From Melanopsichium pennsylvanicum (Eukaryota; Basidiomycota; Ustilaginomycetes; Ustilaginales), in contig OAPG01000024.1 of the NCBI GenBank assembly GCA_900208305.1, positions 1-55,015 of the forward strand: a stretch of 55,015 nt of DNA. The letters run 5' to 3'. A program made the position numbers and the translations under genes. Positions 1 to 11,775 of the stretch are shown one piece after another; position 1 is the stretch's first letter; every line of letters starts with the position of its first letter. Under the pieces are notes generated by a model, which saw nothing but the letters and a program-made list of their open reading frames with translations, had not been told where the DNA came from and did not search any database.

Positions 1-134
1 GTCTAATTGGTTCTTTCCAACGTTCTCCTAATAATATTACACTGTCACAAGCCTTTATTGATTACAGTAAATTTACAACTAAAAATGAACTAGGTGCTTT
101 TACTGTAAAAGTTTGGATCTGTCAACGATCTTAA
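1..134 (+). CDS. rps3: rps3, 3' end, left-arm copy (cut by window start)
   Basis: The last 43 codons and TAA stop (132-134) of the same ribosomal protein S3 gene that is complete at 23897-24736. The frame is open and identical to the other copy, ending in the KH-domain tail FTVKVWICQRS. Whether a complete second rps3 lies outside the window cannot be told. Confidence 0.9.
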   Translation, partial: LIGSFQRSPNNITLSQAFIDYSKFTTKNELGAFTVKVWICQRS

Positions 135-597
135 ATATAGTTAATTAACTTAATATCGATAATTAACCGCTTCCCCTTCGTTTTTTGTAGAATAAAAAAA
201 CATCCAATTGAAGATTTTTATAACGCCTATTAACTACAATTTTCTCTTATTTTTAATAATACGGGACTATTAATTCAATATTTTATTGGCGTGGACTGTA
301 TTCTATTTTTAATGTACAATATTGATAGAATTAGAATTATACAAAAACCCCGCGCCGGGCGCATAGCGCTGCCTATAAAAATGGAACGGCACGGGGATAG
401 GTAAAAAGTCCACATATATATATAAGATTCTTTTTATATAAATGCATTTGTGCCGCTTATTTTTTTGTTTTTATTTTCGATTTTATAACAGTAATAAATA
501 TAGTAGCGCGCGCATTTTATATAGGGATATAAATTATTATATAGTCTTTAAATGAGCGGAGTCTGAATTATAAATAAAGAAATAATTAGATTATAAA
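135..597. other. Spacer between rps3 and trnG, left copy
   Basis: AT-rich spacer with a GC cluster at about 350-392 (CCGCGCCGGGCGCATAGCGC) and a shorter GCGCGCGC stretch near 505. No gene or RNA seen. Mirror of 23435-23896. Confidence 0.7.
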
Positions 598-668
598 GCT
601 AGTGTAGTTTAATGGTAAAACTTGGGACTTCCACTCTCACATTTTCGGTTCGATTCCGAATACTAGTA
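598..668 (+). tRNA. trnG(ucc): tRNA-Gly(UCC), left copy
   Basis: Cloverleaf with acceptor GCTAGTG/TACTAGT, D stem GTTT/AAAC, anticodon loop CTTCCAC (anticodon TCC) and T arm TTCGG-TTCGATT-CCGAA. It would read all GGN codons. An identical copy is at 23364-23434 on the minus strand. Confidence 0.9.
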
Positions 669-731
669 TAATATGTATAGATTTCTAAAATTTATACCCT
701 GTACTGCTATATTTATTATTAAAGTATCGCA

Positions 732-763
732 ACTAAAACTAAAACTAAAACTAAAACTAAATA
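732..763. repeat. Hexanucleotide array (ACTAAA)n, left copy
   Basis: About five tandem ACTAAA units in the spacer next to trnG. Mirror at 23269-23300. Confidence 0.85.
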
Positions 764-902
764 AAAAATATCTGATTTTATTAGCCTAGATTAATAAGAT
801 GGTGAAATTAGAAATATGATTTAGTAGTTTTATAATAAGTATAAATTTCTGATTATAAATATAAAGTAGTAATCGTAATGCTTTCAATTGGTCTAATTTA
901 AC

Positions 903-1753
903 TACTAGTAGCCATTCCTGTTTTGTCCAATAAGATCTGATTTATGGTAAGTCATATAATTTATAGAAGTCTGAATATTTCGTTTTTCAATACTTAGTAG
1001 TAGCCCTGTTCGTCGAATTGAAGAGAAATCATACACTTTATCAGTATCACGAGTGATCGCTTGAATGTCTTATGATTCTTCTTAAATTATTTACTAGAAT
1101 ACCAGTTGACATTAAAATATACTTCTTGTCCTACATTCGTCCCACAGCATGAATAATTGCTTGTTCATACATACGTTCTTCATACTGAGTAAATTGAAAT
1201 TGAAATTGAAATTGAAATTGTTGAAGTACATGGAATAGCTTGCTATCGTTGTTAAAGCTACCATTTGTATGCCATTCTGCGCTGGCGCGACTAAAATAAT
1301 AGTAGTAGCTATTAGTAGTCTTACCAATTTTACAATTCTAATTATAGATACCGTTTGCAAATAGTGTCTTATGGAATTTGAATTCTTTTTCACCATTATC
1401 ATAAAGATCTCGAATAGAACTGTAGTGATTACCAAATCGTCGTTAAAAGTCCGTAGCACTACCCGTCTTCAGATAGATTATGTTGCACAATATATACCCC
1501 GGATTCATTAGTAAACTGAGATCGAGCAAAGGTATTGTGCGTACTTTTATTAACAAGGATTTACTTTTTAGACACTTCATAGTAAGTAATACCAGTATTT
1601 TTTATAGGTTCTTTAAGTAGGTGTAGTAATTTCCTTTTTTATCAAAATCAATTTTTAATACTAGTATAATTATAATTCAAATTATACATATCATTAAGTA
1701 CTAGACGGTTCGTTTTCATCATGTTAGTATCACTCCACGGAATATAATCCATT
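903..1753 (-). pseudogene. Broken GIY-YIG HEG next to cox2 fragment, left copy
   Basis: Mirror of the decayed HEG described at 22279-23129. It carries the same stops, the same frameshifts and the same internal (TGAAAT)n array, here near 1194-1218. Confidence 0.6.
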
Positions 1754-1817
1754 TTTAGTATAAATAGATTTGAGTTACCAGTACCAAAGATACTTTTAAA
1801 TGATCAGAAGAGAAGGG

Positions 1818-2181
1818 GGGCTATCAATCCGTATTTCTCTGGTGTTACGGCCTCAATAGCTACAGGCATGAATCCGTGATATACTCCACAGATCTCTGAA
1901 CATTGTCCGTAGAACACTCCTTCACGCTCGATAAGCACAGATGTTTGATTTAGTCGACCGCATCGATTTTAAGTCCTAGAGATGGAACGGGAAATCATGG
2001 ATAAGGTCGTAACAATAAATCGAATGTGTGTATCGATTGGTACTACAACTCGATTATCTACATCTAGTAGTCGTAGTTGTCCATCCTCTAGATCTGTTTC
2101 AGGAACCATGTAGGAATCAAACTCGATTGATTCTCCATCTTCATTAATGAAATCTGAGTACTCGTATGACCAGTTAGTAAT
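1818..2181 (-). pseudogene. Decayed cox2 3' fragment, left copy
   Basis: Mirror of the cox2 pseudo-fragment at 21850-22214. The only difference seen is the length of one G-run at its 3' end (6 here, 7 in the other arm). Confidence 0.9.
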
Positions 2182-2396
2182 ATTAACACATTCGTATAAG
2201 AAGGTATACTTATTTAATAAACTATGCCTTTTTAAGCAAATAATAATATATGTTAACTTTTAATGTATAAAAATATTATACAAAATATAGTTGAATATTA
2301 ATGTATAAATGAATATAATTATTGTATGATTCAGAAATATACTGATAATAAGTATAATTAACTAGAACATCCTACCGAAATAAAATATACTAACCA

Positions 2397-3430
2397 ATGA
2401 AATACACAAACGTAATCTTTAAAGAGTCAAATAAAGAGCAAGATGAACGATTCAAACGAAGTCTCTTTGTAATGCAAGAAATTGCAAATAATACAGGACA
2501 ACTTCTAAGAATATTAGTTATGCTCTAGGGCTTAAAGAAGGAGTAGTTACAGATAAAGTGGTTACAATTTGTGAAGGTATTGTTATAAATAGTATTACAC
2601 TGCCTCTATCTAGTAGTAGTGCTGATCTGATAATAGTTCACTATTCCGTAGTGTAGTAAGATCAAGCTCTTCAACTGGTACTAAAGTACCAGGTTGTTAC
2701 CTACTTCATTCGCAGGATCCAACAAAGGATACATATATCGGACAAAGTAAATCACTAGCACAACGGGTACGAGAACACGCAAATGGGAGTTATAACGTTC
2801 AAAATCTTATTTTATTAAAGATTTTTGAAATAAAGGAATTATAACTCTATTTATTATTTCAGAAGAAGTACTAGATACTATTACTATCACAAAAGAACTT
2901 TTTATTACTATTCTTGAACAATATCTTTTCTTTTATTATAAACCTACTTATAATAAAATGTTTGTAGCTGGAACGAATATTGTAGATTCTAATGATCCTA
3001 AATTAAGTACAATTATTTGGAGTAAACTTTACATTTATTATAAAGAAGGTGATACTCTTACACTTATCAATATTATGCATTCTACAGCAGCTTTTTCACG
3101 ACTTATGAGTAAAACTATTTATTGGGCTCGAGGTATTGTTAAAAAAGGTGGTTGGATTCGTGATACCGCCGGAGGCTTATTACTAATACACCTGTATCTA
3201 ATGTAAATATTAATACTCTACTTACTCTTACTGAACTTAAATCAATTGTTGATGACGTTCTTAAACTACCCGTTACTCTGCCAACATCCAAGAGTGTGAA
3301 AGTAACTAATACTTTTACCAATGAAATTCTTTACTTTGATTCTCTAGGTAAAGCAGCTATTTATTTTAATAAGCCTCCTTCTTCCCTTTCACGACCTGTT
3401 AACCTCCACTCACTCTACCTTAAAAAATAG
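2397..3430 (+). pseudogene. Broken GIY-YIG HEG beside cox2, left copy
   Basis: Mirror of 20601-21634. On this strand it reads from an ATG at 2397, through pieces such as ALGLKEGVVTDKVVTICEG and the GIY-YIG core KVPGCYLLHS and TYIGQSKSLAQRVREHANG, to a TAG at 3428-3430. Several frameshifts and stops interrupt it. Confidence 0.8.
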
Positions 3431-3487
3431 AAAATTGAATATGTTACCCCATAAAAAGGTTTATTATAGCACCCTAAATTACTCTAC

Positions 3488-3550
3488 TTATTTATTTTTA
3501 TTATAAAATTACCATACTTATTATTTTTATTATAAAATTACCATACTTAT
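3488..3550. repeat. Short direct repeat after cox2, left copy
   Basis: Two tandem copies of a unit containing TATTATAAAATTACCATACTTA. The T-run between them differs by one base from the right arm (20481-20543). Confidence 0.8.
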
Positions 3551-3602
3551 TGGCAATAGTAAAATAGAATTACGTAAGGGGGAAAAATTGCAAGTTATAA
3601 TA

Positions 3603-4364
3603 TTAAGATTGGCTATCAATCCAAGCTAGGTATTTCTCTGGTGTTACGGCCTCAATAGCTACAGGCATGAACCCATGATATACTCCACAGATTTCGGAAC
3701 ACTGTCCGTAGAATACACCTTCTCGCTCAATTAGAACTGATGTTTGGTTTAGTCGTCCGGGCACAGCATCAATTTTAAGTCCTAGAGATGGAACGGCAAA
3801 ATCATGAATTACATCTGCTCCTGTAACAATAAACCGGATATGTGTATCGATCGGCACTACAAATCGGTTATCTACTTCTAGTAGTCGAAGCTGTCCGTCT
3901 TCCAGATCTGTTTCTGGAACCATATATGAGTCGAATTCGATACTTTCTCCGTCCTCATTAATGAAGTCAGAATATTCTGCACTCCAGTACCATTGGTGTC
4001 CTGCTACTTTAACTGTCATAGAAGGACTAATTACTTCATCCATAAGGTAAAGTAGTTTAAAACTAGGGAAAGCAATAGCAATAAGTACTAGAGCTGGTGT
4101 AATTGTCCAAATTAGCTCAATTAGAGTTCCGTGGTTAGCATATTTGTATACTAGTTGTGATTTATTACTATTAAAGTTAACAATAACTGATGATAGTACC
4201 CATAGTACTCCAAAACAAATAATTACTAGATAAAAGAAGATTGAATCGTGTAGTTCTGTAATACCTTCATGTGTTGGTGATGCTCCATCTTGGAATCCTA
4301 GTTGCCAAGGTTGTGGTGCATCATTAAAAATTGCTGTACTAGCAAATGGAAATAGATTAAACAT
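3603..4364 (-). CDS. cox2: Cytochrome c oxidase subunit 2, left copy
   Basis: A 253-codon gene identical to 19666-20427. See that entry for residues. Both copies are intact, so neither arm can be called the dead one. Confidence 0.97.
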   Translation of the reverse strand: MFNLFPFASTAIFNDAPQPWQLGFQDGASPTHEGITELHDSIFFYLVIICFGVLWVLSSVIVNFNSNKSQLVYKYANHGTLIELIWTITPALVLIAIAFPSFKLLYLMDEVISPSMTVKVAGHQWYWSAEYSDFINEDGESIEFDSYMVPETDLEDGQLRLLEVDNRFVVPIDTHIRFIVTGADVIHDFAVPSLGLKIDAVPGRLNQTSVLIEREGVFYGQCSEICGVYHGFMPVAIEAVTPEKYLAWIDSQS

Positions 4365-5088
4365 TTTTTATATTTATTTATATTATAATAGCTTTGCTAA
4401 CCCTACTTCTTAACTTAATAATTATCAATAATTATAGTAAGAAAATAGTATTAAATCCTCTTTTATTTAATAACTTTATTACTATTAATATATTACTATT
4501 TATATACTGTATATAAAGCAGCACTTTTATTTTGACTACTCCCCCATTAGAATAAAAAACATCAAATCGTAGATTTTATTTTATTACAAAGTAGGTTTTT
4601 ATAACATAATTAGTCATGCATTTATAAAAAAGACGTAATATTAAGAAAAGAGAAAATTACACCCAGTAACCAATTTTAAAGTGAAAGCAGCACGTTAAAA
4701 TAAAAAGGAAATTACTCCTTTCCTATAAGATTATATAAAGAAAAAGGCTATAATTTAATAATAGCCACTATAAATAGAAATAATGTTTACTTATTTTAAA
4801 ATAGATACAGTTTATATTTAATAGAGTAATATAAAAAATATTACATTTACATTACTTCTGGTTATAAAATCGAAGATTTTAGTCGGTAAAAAAAAGTAAT
4901 ATTTAATAGCCCTGCTAACAGTTATAAATTGAATTATTTAATCCATCTTTTGTCATATGTATTGCCCTGATAAAATAGTATAGCAGTTGCCCTATTAAAT
5001 TGAAAGGGCGCTACGCGCGCCTATCCAATTAAAATATCCTATTTTAATTGGGCAGCAGATAACTGGTTATAAATTAATTAATTTAATT
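4365..5088. other. Spacer between cox2 and trnV, left copy
   Basis: AT-rich, no gene recognised. It contains short hairpins of the type AAAATCGAAGATTTTA (near 4866) and a GC cluster GGGCGCTACGCGCGCC near 5006. Mirror of 18942-19665. Confidence 0.7.
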
Positions 5089-5159
5089 TAAGAATTAGAG
5101 GAATCGAACCTCTGTCCCCGATGTGTAAGATCGATGCTAAACCACTCAGCTAAATCCTT
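5089..5159 (-). tRNA. trnV(uac): tRNA-Val(UAC), left copy
   Basis: Identical to 18871-18941. Acceptor AAGGATT/AATTCTT, anticodon loop CTTACAC. Confidence 0.92.
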
Positions 5160-5401
5160 AGATGTATGTATACCTATATATATATATGTATACAGCTTTA
5201 ATAAAAGTATAGAAATAGGATAACCATAAACACTTTGAATTTATAATACGGGATGCCAGTAACTTTAGTAGATATATGATTAATAGTGCTATTAAAAAAT
5301 ATACAAAAAGAGAAGATTTTAGAATGGCTACTTTAAATCTTCTATTTATAGAAGCGCTGGGGTGCAAATAAAATTATAGTTAATGGGGGTAAGAGAAAAA
5401 C

Positions 5402-5463
5402 GGGTTATAAAAATCGAATATTTTTATTCCGCAAGAGCATTTAACTGGTTAAATTTAGTAGGA
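5402..5463. repeat. 62-bp dispersed hairpin repeat, left copy
   Basis: The perfect AT palindrome ATAAAAATCGAATATTTTTAT followed by CCGCAAGAGCATTTAACTGG. Nearly identical sequences are at 18567-18628 (mirror) and 40576-40632 next to trnW. Confidence 0.85.
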
Positions 5464-5479
5464 CTGAAAATGAAGTTAT

Positions 5480-5677
5480 TTAGTGTAGATCAATAGTATC
5501 TTTAAGGTATGATGCTGTTAGAATACAGAATACGTAAGCTTGGATAAATGAAACTGCAATTTCTAGTCCAATTAGTGGGATAAAGAGACTGAATGGGATT
5601 AGAGTAATAACTGCTGTAATAGCTCCTGATGTAAACATTGGTGCTAGGAATCCTGAAAGGATTTTTAGTAGTGTGTG
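5480..5677 (-). pseudogene. Displaced atp6 3' fragment, left copy
   Basis: Mirror of 18353-18550: 65 codons plus stop of an Atp6 C-terminus, in frame but without a 5' part. Confidence 0.92.
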
Positions 5678-6000
5678 CTTATTATTTTACCATTAAGCAT
5701 AGGATCTACTTCACGGTTCCAGAATTTTTGATAATCGTCAGTTTGCTTTTGTTCTACTTCGTATGATTCAAGTGGAACAATAAACCAAATTTATTTATAT
5801 GGTTTACCCGAATCTACATATTTCTGCTTCCAGTTGTGTGAATTTCTAAACACATCAAAGTATCGTAGAATATCAGCTAGAGAGGAGAAGTTTTTATGTA
5901 GAATTTTTTGATTTGTTCCAGTGTCAAGTTTGAGTAGTTGGTAAGGATTAGATAGTGTCTTAGGGGGTTTTTTTGCAATATAAAATTTTTGTGTTGAAAA

Positions 6001-7482
6001 TTATCCAGTACCTGATAGTTCGTAACATTTGTTGATATATCTTCTTATTTTTTTGGAGTCAGTATAACCAATATATTTAGCAGCTTCTTGAGAATTAGTA
6101 AACTCAGGACCTACTTGATTTAGAGTAGTACTGTCAATTAGAATATATTTTCCAGTAGGGATACAATTAACATCAAAATAGTCTGGATAAATTAGCCCAT
6201 AATCTTTGTTTCGAGAGGAAAGAGTTCCAGAAGGTCGTACTGATTCATCTTGGAAAATTGTAACTGATTTATCCATTGCAGGTGCTGTAATATAATGAGT
6301 TGGTGTGATATTTACATTTCTTGTAAAAGTTCTAGTATTAATACCTGTTGCGGCCTCTTTGTGAATAAAAAAAGGAACGTTACCTTCTTGATCGATAAGT
6401 TTAGTTTTATAACTTGTTATACCAAATTTATCTTGGAAAGCTGTAGAGGACCAATTCATATAATCAAAAATAACACCTTGGCTAGAATACCAAGAAGGAA
6501 GATTATAAGCATGAATTGACTGTTCAACCAGACGAACACGGTGTTTGCTATAGTGTGCTAGAATATTTGAATAGATGGGCATGTCTGAAGTAGGGATACT
6601 ATATTTGGATATATAATCTTTAAAAAGATTACTAGTAGTATATAGAACACCCCATTTTAGATTGGAGATACCACCAATTCTTGCAACATTACGTGCAAAA
6701 GATACATCCTCTCTAGGAAGACCCTTAATAAAACGATCCACATTTTTGTAATAGTTTTCCATTCTATTTTCAATATTAATACTAGATCCGACATTTACTA
6801 GACAATTTTCCATAGTAGTGAAAGAGTATACTACAGATTTATTCTTAAAATCTGCAAACAGCTTACGATCAAGAACGTTATCCAGATTCGATAGCTTCGT
6901 ATAATTACAAATAGAATTTGGTTCGATAGATGACTTTAGAATACCAGTATTGTCAGAAGGTTTAATAAGAATGTCATAACAATTTTCAATAAGGTAATCG
7001 GCTAGATGAATATTATTTTTTTTACAAAAATATAGCATTCTATTTAGTGTTTCTCTACTTTTATCTACATTCTTATAATTATACCAAGGAATATAAGATT
7101 CATTAGTAATAATTGCAGTTTTATTACTAATACCCATACCATTTTCATCTTCTTGACAGTAAATAGTTTTAAGAAAAGAAAACGGAGAATTAGGAAAATA
7201 ATTGAAAAAAGAAAAATCATTGGAAAAAATAGATGCATAATTATATAAATTATTTACTACCCATTCTTCTTTAAAAATAATCCAAACAAAAAGTCTAGTA
7301 ATAAGAAATAGATAAAAAGGATTACACAGCATGAAGATTATAGAGATTTTCATTAGATATGTACCATACATCATTTTATATTGCGCTATTTTTGCACAAA
7401 ATACAAAAAGAATTACAAAAATAAAAGTAATAACTGGAATTAGAGCATTTTTCATCACTAAAGTAGGTATAGTTAACATCAC
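6001..7482 (-). CDS. GIY-YIG-like HEG with membrane-like N-terminus, left copy
   Basis: A 493-codon ORF identical to 16548-18029, described there. Confidence 0.75.
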   Translation of the reverse strand: MMLTIPTLVMKNALIPVITFIFVILFVFCAKIAQYKMMYGTYLMKISIIFMLCNPFYLFLITRLFVWIIFKEEWVVNNLYNYASIFSNDFSFFNYFPNSPFSFLKTIYCQEDENGMGISNKTAIITNESYIPWYNYKNVDKSRETLNRMLYFCKKNNIHLADYLIENCYDILIKPSDNTGILKSSIEPNSICNYTKLSNLDNVLDRKLFADFKNKSVVYSFTTMENCLVNVGSSINIENRMENYYKNVDRFIKGLPREDVSFARNVARIGGISNLKWGVLYTTSNLFKDYISKYSIPTSDMPIYSNILAHYSKHRVRLVEQSIHAYNLPSWYSSQGVIFDYMNWSSTAFQDKFGITSYKTKLIDQEGNVPFFIHKEAATGINTRTFTRNVNITPTHYITAPAMDKSVTIFQDESVRPSGTLSSRNKDYGLIYPDYFDVNCIPTGKYILIDSTTLNQVGPEFTNSQEAAKYIGYTDSKKIRRYINKCYELSGTG

Positions 7483-7783
7483 TTTTCATAGAATATACAT
7501 AAGAAGTATAAACATTAAAGAATCCCTAAACCATGAAACCAAATAGATGAAAATAATATACTACTAGAAGTACTATAATAGTAATATTTGAAATGATTCT
7601 AGTAATACTACTTGAGAAAAATTTGTTAGTCATTTCAAAATAAATAATTAAGTTCATAGTACATATTGTAACTATTATGTAGACATTAAAATTGCATAGT
7701 TAATTTGATAATTCTAGAGATTTCTTTTTCTTCACTAACTTTTAAGCTCAAATTGGTAAAAACTTTTGTATAAGAATAGATAA

Positions 7784-7853
7784 GGAGATATAACTTAAAG
7801 GTAGAGTAGTTCGCTTCTAATGAATTTGTATTGGTTCGATTCCATTTATCTTA
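7784..7853 (+). tRNA. trnR(ucu): tRNA-Arg(UCU), left copy
   Basis: Mirror of 16177-16246. Anticodon loop CTTCTAA. The first acceptor pair is weak (G-A). Confidence 0.8.
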
Positions 7854-7955
7854 TTTTTAATTTCTTTTTCTGCGCTGGCGCGACTAAAAAATCGAATAAG
7901 ATTTTACAAGGGGTTTCTATTTACTATGATTACTACTATTAAAAATTAGGATAAC

Positions 7956-8486
7956 TCAGATAAAATAAATTAGGATAACTTGAATTGAATCTCTCATATC
8001 GTTAAATGGCAGATTTCGTAGGTTGGTGTGTGAATACGGAAGAATATAAATATTTCCACCATGTTTTTTACACATATCCATAATTTTATGTGTTGCAGGT
8101 TCTTTTTTTAATAGGTATTTATAACATGTTCTAGAAATGTGTGTTGTAAATTCTGAGTGATAAATGGATGCTTTTTTATCACTTCCTATTGGCACAATAA
8201 TTATAAAACCTGACGTAGTTTTACTAGTATTACGATTAGGTTTACCATACTTTTCTATTACTTTCTTCATTTTATTCTTTTCTTTCTTATCTCAAGGAAA
8301 TTTAATGACCTCAATTTGTTTCAGGTCTTCAAAAATAAATCGGTAGAGAATCGAAATAAATTTGTGAGGGCTAATTGAAGTATCAAAGTTACTACTAATA
8401 CTAGTAAAAATTTGCATCAGATTAGTATAAGTATAAAAGATGGACACATTTTTGAATACTGTACCGCAGGAAAGGGGAGTATCCAA
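7956..8486 (-). pseudogene. Unknown ORF downstream of atp6, left copy
   Basis: Mirror of 15544-16074. Two in-phase reading frames separated by one TGA. No family recognised. Confidence 0.4.
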
Positions 8487-8569
8487 TTAATCTTTTTTAG
8501 AAAAGATTCATTAGCAACTAGCACTTTAGTTACTAGAATTATTGAAACTTTAGTAAAACCTCTACTCAT

Positions 8570-9334
8570 TTAATGTAGATCAATAGCATCTTTAAGATAT
8601 GAACATGTTAGAACACAGAATACGTAAGCTTGAATAAATGAAACTGCAATTTCTAGTCCAATAATACCAGTAAAAATGATAAATGGTAGTACAGTCAGTA
8701 CTGAAACAATAAAAGTAGAAGTAAATAGAGGAGCCAGGAATCCTGAAAGGATTTTCATTAGAACGTGTCCTGCTGTAACGTTAGCAAATAGCCGAACTCC
8801 AAGTGAGAAAGCTCGTGCTAGATATGAAATCAGCTCAATAGGTACTAGTAGAGGTACTAGTCCTAGAGGTGTACCTGAAGGAACAAAGAATGAGAAGAAG
8901 TGTACTTTGTGTAGTCGTAGACCAAGAATTGTAACTCCAATAAAGATTGTCATACTTAGACCAATACTTACCATAATTGATGTAGCTACTGTAAATCCAT
9001 ATGGTACGTTACCACTTAGATTAGCAATTAGGATAAAGAAGAATAGTGAGTAGATAAATGGAAGGTACATCTCGTTAGCAGCACCAATTTGTGATTTAAC
9101 TAGTCCGTGTACTGAAGCAAAACTACTTTCTAGTGCAATACTCCATCGACTTGGAATTAGTTGGTGGTTGTTACTTCCCATAATATGAAGTGATAGTACT
9201 AGATATACAGTTAGAATTGTATATAGTCCTAGATTTGTTAGACTTAGATTAACGTATCCAAGTACAGGTAGATTTAGAGAAATAAGACTAGTTACTTCAA
9301 ATTGCTCTAGTGGTGAATGAATTAGGAATGCCAT
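8570..9334 (-). CDS. atp6: ATP synthase subunit a, left copy
   Basis: 254 codons, identical to 14696-15460. See that entry. Confidence 0.97.
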   Translation of the reverse strand: MAFLIHSPLEQFEVTSLISLNLPVLGYVNLSLTNLGLYTILTVYLVLSLHIMGSNNHQLIPSRWSIALESSFASVHGLVKSQIGAANEMYLPFIYSLFFFILIANLSGNVPYGFTVATSIMVSIGLSMTIFIGVTILGLRLHKVHFFSFFVPSGTPLGLVPLLVPIELISYLARAFSLGVRLFANVTAGHVLMKILSGFLAPLFTSTFIVSVLTVLPFIIFTGIIGLEIAVSFIQAYVFCVLTCSYLKDAIDLH

Positions 9335-9832
9335 TGCATAAAATAATATTAATTGGATTGTTACTTAATGTTTTTTTAATAGTTGCTACACCCCTATAAA
9401 TTAAATGCTAGCTAGCAACACTGATAACAAAATAGATCCTTTTTCATTTTTAGCGCAATAAATTTTGCGCTTGCGCTGCGCTTGCGCGCGGGGTTCAATT
9501 TGAAATAATGTTAAAGCTTTCTTCTTTCCTATAAAATAGTATAAAATGCCACCGCCGATTTTTCTGTTTTATAGACCGCATATTCTATTTAGCTATCGGC
9601 TGACACTCTAAAAGAATCCGCTACGCGCTATATTTATATTTATTTACTAAAAGGAGGCTGTCTATTTTTATCACACCCTTATAAAATAAAATCGAAAATA
9701 AAATCGAAAATAAAATCTACGATTTCTTTTTAAGAGTGAGTGTGCTGGCGCTGCGCTGGCGCTGCTATAAAAATATAGGAGATATTTTAGTGGGGGGGAA
9801 AAGATCGTAAAAGTAATAACGATCTTCTTTAA
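9335..9832. other. Spacer between atp6 and atp8, left copy
   Basis: Contains two GC clusters (GCGCTTGCGCTGCGCTTGCG near 9466 and GCTGGCGCTGCGCTGGCGCT near 9745) and three tandem AAAATCGAAAAT-type units near 9690-9715. No gene seen. Mirror of 14198-14695. Confidence 0.75.
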
Positions 9833-9979
9833 TTAAAGTTTAGTAATGTACATTCGTGAAACAAATAGTTCTACAAAAGCTGGTAGGATGTATTTAGAAA
9901 ATACAAATAGTAGTACAAATAGTCCTAGGAATGCAAATGAGATTTGATTTACGAAGTAAAAAGGTAGTAGTTGAGGCAT
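9833..9979 (-). CDS. atp8: ATP synthase subunit 8, left copy
   Basis: 48 codons, identical to 14051-14197. Confidence 0.96.
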
Positions 9980-10413
9980 TATTTATCAATCAATAAAATA
10001 GTTACAAACTAGTAGACTATAGCCTTGTAATATATATATAATCGTTTTCTATTATATAGCAGCTATAAAATAGAAGATTTTAGTAGCCGGATTTAATTAA
10101 TAATACGGGCTTAGTCTCTACTGGAACTGTTACTACTATTTAAGCCTAAAAATGGGGCTTTCTTTTTCCAGTTTTTCTTTTTATAAAAAGGAACAATAAA
10201 ATTGATTCCCTCATAAATTTTCTAACCGTTAGAAAAAGGATAGTATATTTTTCTTAATAATATTTTGTGCTCCGTTAAAAAATCGGAAGATTTTAGTAGG
10301 TCGATTATAGTAATTACTAGAAAATAGAAAACACTAGATAGTTTGTTCCGCTAAGGAGATGGGTAAGAAGGGGAGTGCGTCCCACCATGATATTCTATAA
10401 TTTTATATATAAA
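9980..10413. other. Spacer between atp8 and cox1, left copy
   Basis: AT-rich spacer, no gene seen. Mirror of 13617-14050. It has small hairpins such as AAAATCGGAAGATTTTA near 10278. Confidence 0.7.
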
Positions 10414-10896
10414 TTATGATTGTACAGGTAGCATGTTGAAACTATGGAATGGTGTTGGTGATTCAAGAGCCCATTCTAGTGAAGAAGCTGTGTGACTTTC
10501 CATCCAGAATTCAGGTGTTGATTGGAAGAATGCAGGCACAGCCCAAGGGTTAGCATCTACTGGTTTACCGTTTACAAGGATATCGTAAATGATGTAACCG
10601 AATAGTGCAGTAGCAACAACTGATACTAGACTTCCGAAACTACTGATAGCGTTCCATGCAGCAAAAGCATCTGGGTAATCAGGAATCCGCCGTGGCATTC
10701 CTCCAAGACCTAGAAAATGTTGCGGGAAAAATGTTAGGTTAACTCCTACAAATAGTGTCCAGAAGTGAATTCGTCCTAGGTTTTCATTAAATGTTTTACC
10801 AATGATTTTTGGTGTCCAGAAGTAGAATGCACCAAATAGAGCAAATACAGCTCCCATTGATAGAACATAGTGGAAGTGAGCAACAACGTAATATGT
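10414..10896 (-). CDS. cox1: cox1 last exon, left-arm copy without upstream exons
   Basis: Identical to 13134-13616. On this arm the copy is preceded only by the 3' half of the intron, because the arm ends at 11561 inside the intron HEG. No cox1 exon follows on the minus strand, so this copy cannot be cis-spliced to anything visible. Confidence 0.93.
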   Translation of the reverse strand, partial: TYYVVAHFHYVLSMGAVFALFGAFYFWTPKIIGKTFNENLGRIHFWTLFVGVNLTFFPQHFLGLGGMPRRIPDYPDAFAAWNAISSFGSLVSVVATALFGYIIYDILVNGKPVDANPWAVPAFFQSTPEFWMESHTASSLEWALESPTPFHSFNMLPVQS

Positions 10897-11561
10897 CAAT
10901 TAATATTTAATGTCTAATAAGGGTATTAGACAGAGCAGCTATCTTCACAGATAGGATCGGACCATATCTTACATAGGAGGGAGACGGATCTCATAACCTA
11001 TGCAACCACGTGGCCTCTACGGAGTCTCTTCTAGTTACTAGAAGAGTTCCCACGGTATTATCTTATTCTTTTTTGTTTCTATAGCACTAGATAGATCAAA
11101 TAAGACTTCACCGTTAGCATCTTTTGATTAAAGATACCGAGAGATGTACTCATATCTCTCACAGTGGTTTGACAACATGACACATAATAAATTAAGAAAC
11201 TCTTTAGTTACAGCTTTTAGTGACTTACTTTTGTTAATAAATTGAATAAGTTGATGATATTTGTATCCTTGTAGAAGAGGGATACAATGAGAAATTACGT
11301 GGGTAACCCCTACTAGACTAGCAATGGATACTTCGTATAGTGTATATCCACTACTTTTTACAAATTTATTATAAATGGTTAGGTGATTCACACCATAAAA
11401 ATCCCGAATAGCTTCAATAAGATAATAATCGTGATTTTGAGCGATACTGAAAGAAGATCCTCCTGAGGATCGATTTACAAAAGATCCTTCGGATTCAATA
11501 AAACCACCAAGCCAATTAGAAAAATAGGAAGGAGCTTTCTTGAATAGAGGTGAAACTTTTT
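10897..11561 (-). pseudogene. Truncated cox1 intron and HEG, left copy
   Basis: The 3' part of the cox1 group I intron, with the C-terminal half of its LAGLIDADG HEG (second motif [12 protein letters not shown] kept, first motif missing). The open frame runs 11128-11568 only because a few spacer bases add MIKK by chance. Compared with 12467-13133, this copy lacks an AC pair near 11013. Confidence 0.85.
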
Positions 11562-11749
11562 TGATCAATATATTTGTACACTTGTGAATTAATTAATCAT
11601 TAGAATACTAGGACTAAGTGAAGAGCATCGGTAGTTAGAGGTGATATTTACAAATAGTGGTAAATCGTTTGTAATGTTTTTTTAATTAAGTCATTATATA
11701 ACCATGATATTATATTATAAAAAACTATTTTATATTTTGTACTCAGATA

Positions 11750-11775
11750 TTTTTTTTTTTTTTTTTTTTTTTTTT
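11750..11775 (+). repeat. 26-base T homopolymer
   Basis: Longest homopolymer in the window, in the left part of the unique spacer between the repeat arms. Its length is likely to be variable or misread. Confidence 0.9.

Larger units (their letters stand above)
1..11561. repeat. Left arm of large inverted repeat
   Basis: The reverse complement matches 12467-24030 base for base apart from a few indels. Paired coordinates sum to 24028 near the centre, 24030 over most of the arm, then 24031 and 24032 further out. It begins inside the 3' end of rps3 at the window edge, so its true outer end is not visible. The inner end falls inside a cox1 intron HEG, at the A/T run just before base 11562. Contents are duplicated cox1 last exon, atp8, atp6, cox2, three tRNAs and several HEGs. 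Confidence 0.97.

Noticed and set aside
3603..4364. Translational bypass elements inside conserved genes
   Set aside because: cox2, atp6, atp8, nad4L, nad6 and the visible exons of cox1, cob, nad5 and atp9 all read straight through; only intron HEGs and dead fragments have hairpin insertions.
8676..9053. 125-codon ORF antisense to atp6 (and its mirror 14977-15354)
   Set aside because: It is the shadow of a highly conserved gene; composition is Arg/Thr-rich and matches no family.
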